Shown here: piece by piece, positions 36,577-47,745 of the stretch
Numbering within the stretch: the stretch's first letter is position 1
Layout of the letters: each line of letters opens with the position of its first letter
Assembly: GCA_021234535.1 (NCBI GenBank)
Contig: CM037845.1
Location: forward strand, 6,998,143 to 7,062,142
Direction of reading: 5' to 3'
Origin: Stichopus chloronotus
Lineage: Eukaryota; Echinodermata; Holothuroidea; Aspidochirotida; Stichopodidae
DNA: 64,000 bases
Translations under genes and position numbers: made by a program
The notes under the pieces: model-generated
The model's database searches: none
Told to the model about the DNA's origin: nothing
The model's input: only the letters and a program-made list of their open reading frames with translations

Positions 36577-39500
36577 ATGTTTCCAACGCAACAACATCAG
36601 AATAATTTTCAACAGAGTCAAAGTCAACAGGATCCTACGAACAATCCGTCTCTCAGAGGTTGGACAGGAAGATCGACAGCTGGAAAATGCTTAATTGTTG
36701 CCGGTGGCCTAGATATCATCATTGCTATAATCCTGATAGGTGTACCCCTTGATCCTACGGATTGGAATTCCTGTGATTCAGTTGATAAATTGGTTGTTGG
36801 AATATGGGGTGGTGTGGTAAGTTTGGTAATTGTAACTCAGTGTCTCGTGTGAGGAACTTACGGGAATACGGGGTTGGCACGTGCTATCATTTGAAGTTGT
36901 GACAAGTTATGGACATGAAGAGTCTTGTTGCCACCGTGACCTAAATCTAATTTAACAAGTCAGGTTTGCTTTGCGCAATTGCGCAATATGATTCATAAAA
37001 ACAGATAAACGTGTGCGCATATTAATTGGCACTGTGAAAAGATGTTGGAGAAAAGATATCAACAATTAGAACTTTCCTTAGAATACGTTTCCATTTCTTT
37101 TGCAGTTTGCACTTATCACGGGAGGCGTTGGAATTGGCAGCAAACGACGAACAGTGGTGAGTATGCTCTTAAAAATGTAGAAAACAAAACTTTATAAATA
37201 GCCCTAAAAGGATATTGTTAATAAAAGCATACAGGAAGGAAATATAGCGAAATATAGAAATATATAAAATGTTATATATATAAAAATTATATATATATAG
37301 AAATATATATAAAGTAAGTGTACCGCAGTGACAGACTGGATCACAAAAGATGTGTCTGATCATGTTTAAAAGCTGAAAAAAGATATTAATACGGCTTAAT
37401 TTTTAAATGTTTCTTGTATCCATTAACAAAGTATGATATATTTGTGCTATTATTTGTGTTTTTTCATAGATTCATAAAAAAAATGGCTGTACCTCTTGGT
37501 AGTGGTTAAACCCTTTAATAACTGTTCCGTGGACTAAGTTTGGCATTTTAAAATTTGTTTAAGACAAAAGTCCGAATATGAAAAAAGAAATCAAATTTAG
37601 GTCAAACAAAGGAGAACATCAATCTCTTTTCCTTCATGATTAACACTTTATTGAAATTTCTCCTGAAAAAAATGTGATGTGGGTACTGTTGTCTAGGTTG
37701 TATCAAAACGAAAACAAAGATCAAACACGACGGGACAAACTTAGGTTAACGTTGTTTTCATCGAACAGCAAACGCTTTATACAAAAGGTGACTTTACATG
37801 TTTGCTGAGCTGCTTGTTAATCAATCCTTTCGATACCAAGAAAAATGTCTTTGTAGTCTGTTTTATTTGTGCATACATACAAATTCTTTTAAGTTTAGTT
37901 CGGTCAATTAGCATATATTTTTAGCTTTGCTATAAACCACTGTTTATAAGCACAAGGAAAAAAAAAACAAGAAATCAGAACTTAAAGTTCGATACTTGAC
38001 AGTAGATGCTTATTCAAAAAGAATGGAAATGTGCTGCAGCTTCCCTCTTTCCTCTGTTTATCATTATTTTATAGGACAATTCTGATTTTGAATTTTCTGA
38101 ATTGTGAATGTTTGTTGATACCAAAGCATACTGACATTTACCCGGTAACTAAAACCGCCGAGTCTTCTATCGATAAAGAAGGAAACTAAATGTTTGCCTA
38201 TCCCATTGAAGTGGAATCACATTTAACATAAGCATTGTTGAAATGCCCTTCTTTGAGAATCGAAAGCTAAACATGCTCTGTTCAGACAGTTTGAACGCAC
38301 ATGATAAGCAGACGGATCTGTAGCTATAGGCACCCAGCTAGCAGAATATCTAGGACCTATCTGGGCTTCAACTGGGCAAGGTGGTGCCCATATGTACCAT
38401 ATTGGTCCCAGATGAGTCTTATGTGGGCTATATGGACTACATTTGCAGCATTTTACGCACATGGGAACCGGATGGGCTTCACCTGGGTTAAGTGTACAAT
38501 TGAATTCCAGTCATACATTGAAGTTTGGTTATTTTTCTCCACTTCATGCACGTCCTAACATAACTAACACTGATACAAATTCAGCACTGGGTTCAACCTG
38601 TGTATTACTGCATTCGCTACACCACTTAAATCAGTGCATAAAGCAATATCATAAATACTCATTAATGTTCATATTTATATTTGTCCCTTCATCGCGATTT
38701 ACATGATTAAATGTAGTTAATCGTTAATTACAGGTTAATTAAAAGTCTTTGGGTTTAGTTAATTGTACGTATTGTGGGGGTTTTATGCACGTGACATGTA
38801 GGCATATATCTCATCCAATGGATTGTGATCCACATTAATTAAATTGCAATACTTTTTGCATATACACCCACTGAGCCAAACTTACATCTACCTTTCCAAT
38901 CTTCTAGTAAGCTAAAAACAAGTTTTTACTAGATTGCTTATGCACACACCAATCTTTTATTTTACTTGGCTTTCGTACAATGCAATAAAACGTATACTAC
39001 ACAAACACATGTTTTATCAATAAATGGATTACTGAGAATGGTAGAACTGCACAGACTGTCCATGTGTAACGTATTGATAGGCCTAACCCACATTGCCTAG
39101 GTGAGTCCCCGATGGAGTCCACGGTGCATATGATAGCTGGGTCCCATATGGGCAATCTGGGTTCCAGTCACTCCATCTGGGCTCCATGTGGGTTACCCAT
39201 CAGGGTCTCATAATTCAGCTCAGTTATACCCACCTGTTGACCATCTGGGTCAGATATTTTGTTTGCTGTTTTTTTTTTTTTTTTTGAACGGTTTCTTCAC
39301 GAAAGTATGGATATTTTCGGCACTTTTAACAGTTACAAACACAAACGTTGAGAGAATTTGCTAATCAAGCTGTTGCAGTAGATAACAAAAAAAAAAAAAA
39401 AACAATGAAATAGATCAAAATAATCACGATGGAGAAAATTAAGTATGCTGAGGTATTGTGAGAAGGTGAAAAGCTAGAATTTAGATCGTTTTTGCTTTGT

Positions 39501-42500
39501 AACAGTCTATTATCGTTTGGGACGGAAAGTGTTCGGACGTCAGTGCGATATCTCTTGAAGTTTGCATTCATGTTACACAAAGCGCCACGTGGTACACTAG
39601 CAGCATAACTGAGATCTTTAACTTATAGATTTCCTTCTTTATTTTCATTATGATTGAAATTTTTATTTATGGTTGAAACAAAGGAAATATACTCATCATC
39701 ATCGGAGAAAACAACACCTTTCTCATGTTCTCTCAGAAATGTATCAAATCAGCCTGAGAATAGTCCTACTACAGTGTTTCCGAAGTCAGGGACTTCGGAC
39801 GAACCATCGATGGTCAAATATCGTTTATAAACGGTGACTTCATACAAATGTATTCATGCTTGGTTAAAATGTACAAACGATATCTATCTCAGCTCATTAT
39901 CTTATATAATATTAATATAAATATACCATATACTTTCCACTTCAGCACTATCTACTATCTCTTACAGAGTTACACTTATTTTCCTTCTTAATTTTGTTGT
40001 CTTTACTGTCACTATAGACGTACGAACCCATACGAAACATTTTCTCTTTACCTGTGAAAGAAGTCATTGCAATCATATCCCACATAACTTGCGATTCAAT
40101 ATTCATTATCGCAAGTGTTCAGGCTGAGAATGATGTACCAAAATAACGCTTTAGACCTATACACACTTGTGTAATTTGTTTACAATATTAGTGTAAGTTT
40201 TTCATAAGGTCACAGCCGTATACAACCACAACACACTAACGCTTGTACGCTTGTACGCTTGCGCTTGTACTAGAGATTTTCCCTAAGCTGTCCAAAAGGT
40301 CAAGATCTCGTGTTTGAAACTGATAATCATACTAAGTGCGCGCACGACATTGAGGTACCAATACATACGATGTGTGCCCTTACTCATTCAAAGTTAAAAT
40401 GTGAACCAACACCCATGTCAACCAAGAGTTTGCTTCATTATCAGTACTAAAAGAATCCTCTTCAATCTATTGAGAATTTTGAGCACAAACCTGCTAACAG
40501 TATTGTAACAGATCACTTTCAGGCTCTTTCGAATTATCACACATGTTGAGAAGTTACAATACTGTATTTTCTATTGATCTGTACAATGTGTTTATTATAG
40601 ACATTGGTAATGATGTTTCGTCAGATGTCAACAAAAAACAATTCCCCTGGTGTGATCAGTTCTTACCGTTAATGGTAGATAACCGTTTACAGTTCTTACA
40701 GTTAATGGCAGATCTGAAAAGTGTTGTTATAACACGATAACACAAGTTTGACGAGTCGGCAGATATTACTGCGGTAAGGATGGTTGTAATAATTTGAACA
40801 ACAATCTTCGATGTGCACTCGTGGCGCAGTGGGTTAGGAGACCCTCTTAATGATTCCTGAGGTAAGTGTTATAGTCATGAGTTCGAATCCAATGTGTACT
40901 GATGTAACTTCGACCAATATTCTCTCTCATCTACAGCTTCAAGGGAAAAATATATGAAGGTCAAGAAAATTTATGAAGGTCAAAAAAATAAAAAACAAAT
41001 CCTTCTGGAGAAACAAAGAGGGGGACACAGCAGACGTAACTCTAAATAACGGCGCTATTCACCTTTTAGTACCCAAAAAGCATGCCCCATTTTCTAGGCT
41101 TACCCAATCGAAAAGAGCGGTTTCTTTCCTTGAATGACAGAGAACTTGGCTGTGGTACGTGTTACTAACTCAGAGCAGTTTTTACGGTTTAATGGTGTTA
41201 TTTATTCGCTCGAGGTCTTACTGTACCTGCTATCAAAAGTGCCTGCACACCACACAATTTGGGTCATCTACCATTAACGGTACAAACTGATCAACAGTCA
41301 TCTAACATTAACGCTACAAACAGGTCAGACCATGCAAATTGGGCACAGATATTTACATCAAGTTATAAATTAAGTCTGTATTAGCAGCCTACATACTTGA
41401 TTAACTGTTTTGCAAATTTTTGTTACATATATGTAAATTTTGCATCCGTTATCGCTTATTTTTGGGTTTTTGTTCCTTTTATGGTATGTTTTTTTTTTTT
41501 TTCTGTGGGGCTATGTCAATGGTCTGTACATATTGAGCGATGTTCGCTTGCATATCTATCTTAATGGTCTAGTGCAAGAAATGGCTGTAACTGATTTTGA
41601 ATTGATTTGAATTCAGATCCATTGTGGATCATGGTTTTGGTACATATTTTGCTACAACCTTAATTCTCACACTTGGATAGGAAACAGTTAGCGATCGTTG
41701 ATGTATTTATTTTTTTTCTTGGGTGGATCTGTGCACGTGTAACCACAGTTCACTGTCTTCTTTTACTCAAGTTTGTGAGAGGGTGAAGACATATCAGTGG
41801 TAAAATTTTCTAAAGTTTCTTTTGATTCATTGTTGGTTTTCATAGACTACATTTTATTGTGATGCTTCCACTCTCATCGGCCACTCTCGTGTTTACAATG
41901 CTTATGTGCTGCAACTTTTGTTTATACGACAATATTTTCATTTTTTTATGAACAATGTTGTGCATATTAATTCATTTGATCACATTAAAATAGTCTTAGT
42001 CTAAAGTTAATATGCCATGAATCTGATTTAGAGTAATATAGGAATGGAAAGGGTTGCTATGTACAAAATAATGAGTAGAGTGTCCATTATAGGTATTGCT
42101 AGAACATGAAAAAATAGTTCTCATGTATGTCGACTCAGCAGATTTCAATCTGGGTTAAACCAAACGTTTTTGTCACTAAATGCTTTGACTTATTTTTCGT
42201 CTCATCCGTCTATTCAAATATATTCATTACAAGGTAAAAATGACTTCACACTTTTCTTAAACATCCGTAATGAATTATGTATGTAATTCTGAGAACTTCT
42301 GCCCTACCTCAACTGACACACTCTACACAAGCTGACTCACTTCTTAAATGATATGTGAAAAAAAAACAATGCATCTTCCCTTGGTCTTTCTTAAATCAAC
42401 GTCTTACGTGAATAACCGTCTTTGTTCATCGATTTTCATCTACTATGAAAATTTGCTTCAGTTTAAAGTCCAGTCAACGAATAAATGTTACTTAAGTGTC

Positions 42501-43342
42501 TCTGTGTAAACTTTTCATCTAACGTTACACATCTTCATATCGTTGTGGCACGAATGACCATCAAAATGTGGGGATGATTTAATATCCAAAGAAGTATCTA
42601 GCCAAAAACAACAGAAATATCTTGCAATACCAAGACAGTGTGGAGGTCTGGAACAAATTCAGTTTCGCTTTATTACCATGAACTATTATAACGCAAATCT
42701 GGTGTCAACCTTTACCCAAGGGAAGTATGTTCGCAAGATTTCATAAACATAATGTACACTTGTAATATACTACTGCCGACGCAATCTGGTTTTAACATTT
42801 TAAAAATTTCACTTTGTTTCATTAGCCATGGTTAGACTGCGCAATGCGTTAATTACGAATAAAGAAGTTACCCAGCTACATATCTAACATAATTATCATA
42901 TTTATATTCGATATTTTGTATTTTTCCAGGTGATTACTTACATGATTCTGTGCATCATTGCAGTTTTTCTATGTGTGGCGGGTATCGTATTCTTCTTTGG
43001 GATAACAATCTGCACATCGATCGTAAGTATACAATACGAAAAAATTAATTGTGATCACATTATCAGTTGTTTTGTTCTCTCATGACTTAATTGAGGAAAA
43101 TCAAAATACAATCAAATTACTTTTGCGGGCAGCTGGTTAACTTTGTAAGGGGAAATAATTTTTCAAGGTAAGTTATCTTATTGCACCTTGAAGATAAACT
43201 TGCGTTATTCACTGCGTAAAGCCTCCAACTGTTCCTTATAAAAGTAGTGCTACCAGTAGGTGAGTAGCCAAAACATAATATGTTATATTCACATCTCTTC
43301 CTTTATATTACTCTAAGAATAAGGAAGAACTACATGCACAAT

Positions 43343-43423
<81 letters not shown>

Positions 43424-46400
43424 AGCTAATTATTCATCTAATTATTCATAGCGTGTGCTAATTAAACACTTGAAAGACGAGAACATGTATTGTTTTAATA
43501 CCATTGTTGGTTTTGGTAAGTAATTCAAATAATTCAAAAACAAAATGCTATCACTATTATTACTTTGTGATGACTTTTGTATACACAATCTTGTGATCCC
43601 TTGTATAGTATTTTCTTCAATCTTTTGAACATTCCCGTAATGGCTAGAAACCCGAAAACTAGCTGAAGTTGTGATTGTCTGGAATGGTCACTTTAAATTA
43701 GGTGAAAACTCAAGCTTTAGGATTATCCGACCGGTTGATGACATAAATTAAAAATTTGGCATACCCCGCAACACCAACCAACTGCATACTGCGGGCTGAC
43801 CCTGAATCGTGGTTGGCCTACCATTGGTGCGTCGACGGCACTTCCTTAATTTTACGGAATCAATAGGCGGTGCATTGCTATGTCAAAGTAAACCAAAGTA
43901 ACTATACATCAAAGAAACCCCTATCTGTGTGCTACCGTCTACCTAAAAGCACAAGCAAAATTCAACATTATTCTTCATTTGGCAAACACACATTAACGGT
44001 CTCTTATCCACAACCTGAGCAAAACGTTTGAAATAGCAACTTTCGATAGGTGTTCATTGTTTTAAATTCTTTCATAGCAAAGATAGGGCCAGTGAAACCG
44101 CAAACCGTTATCAAACTGGTGAAGAACTTTGAGGTTGCCTATAGCGATATCATTGAATAAGCCTTTGTTAGCACTAATTATAGCCCCACAGTTTACTGTT
44201 ACTATTGTGCTAGATTGTGCATAATTTAGGGTCGTGCTAGCTGTAGCTTATTGAAGAATCGGGACAATAAGTCTAGGTCCATTGTGTGAAGAGAACAAAC
44301 TCAGTACTGTAGCAAGAACCAGTCCGATAAATTTATTATTCTACTTGAACTTTGCAACTATAAAATACTTCATTTACTACACCTTTTTTTACATATTGTC
44401 TCACTTTGTTTAAAATAACACTTCCCGAGTGTGGACTTCAGTGAATAAAGTAGGCAGTCAAGTAGGAAGGCCAGTTATGACTTAAGACGAGATAAGTTTT
44501 GGAATTACGAACGCATTTCCATAACGGGAAAATGGTATTTATTGTCTTCAAACTATGTACGGGGGCAATTCTACAGTAGTTAATGCTAGTAGGTTATAGC
44601 TAAGGCTTAAAAATTATACATCCTGCATGCTTTACCAGAACAGATAAGCCTAACTTGTCAACAAAGACAAATCTTCAAAATCAACTACTCGATCCTCCTA
44701 AAGTTACAAACCTCATAACAAATTGTACAAAACACACTGTACCGTACGGCACCCCACGGTACTGTGCTACACTCTCATGTACTCTACTGTACTCTTCTTC
44801 ACTCCACGTACTCCACAATACAATGAAATACACCACAATACAATACAAGACAAAGAATACAATGAAATATAACATAACTCAATATACGATCTTAGTGACC
44901 TTAAAATTCATCCTATTATGATAGATCAATTAATGTCAATTATCACAAGCAAATACTCAATGGAAACAAGCAATATCGTGTCCGTTGGTCAAATTCGTGG
45001 TTGCTAAGATTCCGGTCAAAGTTTTTTTTTTACAGATTTGATTAAAACAACGGCTGTTTTATTCTTATAACGATCTTTTGCTACAGAAAAAAAGACGAAA
45101 AAAGGAAGATAAGCATAGACCAAGAACGTGTGATTTGCGTAAAATTATAGGTCTGTGTATGCTTCCTTATACACTCACTTACAAATATATTATACGTTGA
45201 GGCATGTAGTAAATACCTGAATAGGGATATAGGTCAAGTTTGTATTACTAAAAATTGACTTTTTAATCAGCATATGAATAATACTGAACAAGGTACGACA
45301 AGGCATTTTGAATTTTGTTAACCAACTCAACGGGCCCCTTTAAATGTCATAGCATAAACACAAATGAAACTGTTGTAATAGGTAAACTTATTCTTCTTGC
45401 TAAATATAGTTTGAAATGGGATTATTGTCACTGTTGTCACTGTTTTATCCACAGACAACCTCAATCAACGGTACGCCAGACACCAACAAGTATCGGCTTC
45501 ATATGTTTCTTTACATATCGATGTCCATAGTGTGTACATTTCAAATGGTAATGTCCATCATCGGAGCAAGTTTCACGTGTGGTGCAATATGTGGAACGGG
45601 TACTGTGCAAGTCCAACATTTGGTAGGTCTACAATTTCATTTCATAATCGTCACTAAAATGAACGTGGTAAGTGTATAGATATTCATCATTACTTCAAGG
45701 CAACACAGCAGAGTCACATTAGAAACTAGTACCGACACTTTCTGGAAAGTCACAGGACATGTATACTTGCAACCTGTGTTCAGAGGTAAAGCTGGAAGTC
45801 CTCTGGTCCTAGGATCACAACATAAATAGGAGATCAGAGCTCTTTTCAAAATGTCGCAATGGCAACAAATCCCAGCTAACCAACAGAGCAAACAAGAACG
45901 AAAACATGCAGGGAGTCGTCTGACGATCCAGTGCTATACGCACTTGCTTAAAGAAGTGGTGGTCTTACTATGGTATATATCATGGTTGTATACTTACGCA
46001 AGTGTGTTTTTAACAGATGATCGCCCAGGTGTTTATCGGCCGAGGAAGTTCGCCAACTGTCATTCCTGTTTCTAATTAAGTGTTGATCATCATTAAGTCT
46101 TACATATTAGTCTTTATCTATATGTAAAAGATCTAAAATATCACCAACGGTTACAACGCCATCACCAATCACTCACCAAATGCAAATCCTAATACCTGAG
46201 AAAAAAAAAAGGAAATGGTCATTTCATTAATAAAAAACTTAACAATTTTTAACTGATATCTATTTTGAAATAGATTTTATGTAATTTATTGCAGTAACCA
46301 TTGAAAAAACTCTTTTCACTTCAGGTTATGAATCAACCCACTGAAATGTCACTTCAAACTGCCGGTGCGCCGGAAGCCTATCCTCCATTGAACTTCGAAA

Positions 46401-46480
46401 CCATTGGTCAGTCCCCACAGACTAGTCCGCCATCATATGATGAAGTTATCGATTACCAAAGTCAGCCTAAATGGGAATAA
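36577..46480 (+). CDS. MS4A-like four-helix membrane protein, gene B (intact, five exons, 235 aa)
   Basis: Exons: 36,577-36,816; 37,106-37,156; 42,930-43,022; 45,455-45,622; 46,325-46,480. All introns are phase 0 with GT-AG borders. Residues 1-37 are Gln/Asn/Ser-rich. Helix 1 is about 38-58 (CLIVAGGLDIIIAIILIGVP), then a loop with one Cys. Helix 2 (about 77-92) spans exons 1-2 (GIWGGVVFALITGGVGIG) and ends in KRR. Helix 3 fills exon 3 (98-125). A short outer loop has a possible N-glycosylation site (NGT, 133-135). Helix 4 is about 145-175, with three Cys at its C-terminal end region. The C-tail carries PPSY (219-222), a WW-domain ligand type motif, within SPPSYDEV. Four helices, cytosolic tails and the WGG...ITG pattern fit MS4A/CD20. 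Related families (TMEM176-like, other small tetraspan proteins) are not excluded. AATAAA overlaps the stop codon (46,476-46,481). Function is unknown; vertebrate relatives modulate signalling or act as chemoreceptors. Confidence 0.85.
37250..37315. repeat. AT-rich simple repeat in gene B intron 2
   Basis: Interrupted TATATA and GAAATATA units; low complexity only. Confidence 0.8.
38330..38490 (+). repeat. Degenerate TGGGC-type minisatellite, left block
   Basis: Irregular repetition of short motifs such as CTGGGCTTCA, CCCATATG and ATGTGGGCT, lying in gene B intron 2. A second block of the same type lies at 39,085-39,250. Similar CCCATATGGG-rich repeats are common in invertebrate genomes; the carrier element is not identified. 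Both strands are open for 80 or so codons only because of the composition. Confidence 0.6.
39085..39250 (+). repeat. Degenerate TGGGC-type minisatellite, right block
   Basis: Contains GGGTCCCATATGGGC, 'ctccatctgggctcc' and 'atgtgggttaccc'. With the block at 38,330 it may flank a roughly 600-bp AT-rich core, so the pair could be two ends of one insertion. Confidence 0.55.
40653..41330 (+). mobile_element. Nonautonomous TIR element with a tRNA-like internal region, in gene B intron 2
   Basis: Each end carries two copies of a roughly 24-base motif: CAGTTCTTACCGTTAATGG at 40,657 and a variant at 40,690. The inverse of both occurs at 41,266-41,289 and 41,300-41,323. Spacing is 33 and 34 bases. 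Between the ends are a TTATAACACGATAACA segment, the tRNA-like region (40,818-40,895), a 'gaaggtcaa' tandem pair (40,955-40,985) and a unique right arm. There is no open frame of useful size. Copies or fragments lie at 9,690-10,082 (minus) and 2,940-3,280 (plus). The matching position in gene A intron 2 lacks it. Confidence 0.75.
40818..40895 (+). ncRNA. tRNA-derived, Pol III promoter-like region (SINE-type head)
   Basis: An A-box-like stretch (GTGGCGCAGTGGGTTAGGAG, 40,821-40,840) and a B-box-like stretch (GAGTTCGAATCC, 40,879-40,890) sit 40-60 bases apart, as in a tRNA with a long variable arm. Acceptor and anticodon stems do not pair well, so it is a tRNA relic and not a working tRNA gene. 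Whether it is transcribed is unknown. Confidence 0.55.
43345..43419. repeat. (AT)n microsatellite, 75 bp uninterrupted
   Basis: A pure AT dinucleotide run in gene B intron 3. No coding or regulatory content can be read from it. Confidence 0.98.
44650..44890. repeat. Low-complexity ACTGTAC / AATACAAT region in gene B intron 3
   Basis: Degenerate repetition of GTACTCTACTGTACTC and CAATACAATGAAATA units. Open frames on both strands here (44,655-44,921 and 44,681-44,875) follow from the repeat and are not genes. Confidence 0.6.
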
Positions 46481-46483
46481 AAT

Positions 46484-46810
46484 GCCAAATTGTCGAACTG
46501 TTTCGTTTGCAACATTTGCATTCTTTTTTGTTCTAGTTTCTGTTGACTTTATTTTAATTATTATGTTAAAGATTACTACTTTTATGTTAAAGATATCTTT
46601 TGTTTACAGAACATGATTAAGGTCTTGTCCTGCCAATGTTTCTGTCAATGTGTACCAAATTGTAGAACTGTTTCGTTTACATCATTTGGATTCTTTTTTG
46701 TTCTAATTTCTGTTCACTTTATATTAATTATTATGTTAAAGATTGTTAATTTTATGTTTAAGATATCTTTTGTTTGCAGGACATGATTAAGGTCTTGTCC
46801 TGCCAATGTT
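46484..46810 (+). repeat. Tandem duplication, two units, period 170 bp, just after gene B
   Basis: The units start at CCAAATTGTCGAACTGTTTC (about 46,485) and CCAAATTGTAGAACTGTTTC (about 46,655). Each contains a T-rich stretch ending TTTGTTTACAG or TTTGTTTGCAG, then ACATGATTAAGGTCTTGTCC. Few differences separate the units, so the duplication is young. It probably lies in the 3'UTR or the immediate 3' flank. Confidence 0.9.
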
Positions 46811-47354
46811 CATTTTCGACGACACAAAGTAAGGCAATAGTAGAAACCAATGCTTGTACAAATAGATGGAGCCAGACACTACTAGCCATTATAAAATGGT
46901 AGATGTTCACTTATGTGTACAAAATAGTGTCGTTTGCAAAGTTAAGTGAACAGGTAACGTTGTCAATTAGTATTGTAGCTATAGCACAACAATCCCGGTC
47001 TTTCTAGCAGGAGGGATGAGCACTTTGGGCACTATTTTGCTGGTATCTGGTATTCTCGAGGATGTTTTGTGATGCAATCTATGTCACTGCCTCACGTTCC
47101 ATTTTGGTCCCAGTTTTACGTTTTTAACTGAATAAGAAGGAAATTTATTCATTATTTGCGACAACCTATGCAGCTTACAGAACGTAACAATGAAATAGCA
47201 GTCATTGTTTTACGAATAATAAAAAGTCACTTGCAGAAAATGTGCTTATTTGCACACGCGTAAAATTTAGTCAAGCTTAGAAGTTTTGGAATCTCCAAAC
47301 ATTTACCCATTATCTTGGTACAAAGGTTTCTGTACAACTATTCCTCTGCATTGG
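46811..47354. other. 3' flank of gene B, nothing recognised
   Basis: AT-rich, no open frame of note. Weak similarity to 12.7-12.9 kb is possible but not convincing. Confidence 0.35.
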
Positions 47355-47745
47355 ATAAAATTTGAATTTTTAAGTAAACAGTGCATATGTGGATAAACTG
47401 AACTGCTGGACTATTTCTCGAGAAAAAAAAAAACTCATGAATTAGTCATACACTATTTTATTCCTGATGAAGTTGAAAATATAAACGAAGACGATCGATC
47501 ATTGTAAACGAAATATCATATACATTTGACCAAATGAATGAAAAGAAAGAAAAAAAGTAAGGGAAAAACAAAGAAGCAAGGAAAATTGAAAAAAAAATCA
47601 ATTTTAATTAGTTTATTCCTTGCATATGTAGTATTACAGAGCTAACTGAAAATCTATTCACATTATTTACTGAAGTGTCTCCTGAAAACCCAGAACATGT
47701 AGGTAGTCATTTAGGTCACCAAAATATTATGCTCTGTAGGGTTGT
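47355..47745 (+). repeat. 3'-flank block shared with 12,895-13,310
   Basis: It is colinear with the 12.9-kb block, through GATAAAATTTGAATTT, 'ATATAAACGAAG', 'aatgaaaagaaagaaa' and 'AAAATATTATGCTCT'. This copy sits about 0.9 kb downstream of gene B's stop codon. Confidence 0.5.

Noticed and set aside
40818..40895. Considered as a functional tRNA gene
   Set aside because: A- and B-box-like sequences are present, but acceptor and anticodon stems do not pair and it sits inside a repeated element.
46440..46470. YDEV in the gene B tail considered as an ITIM
   Set aside because: The residue two before Tyr is Pro, not a hydrophobic residue of the ITIM consensus; PPxY is the better reading.
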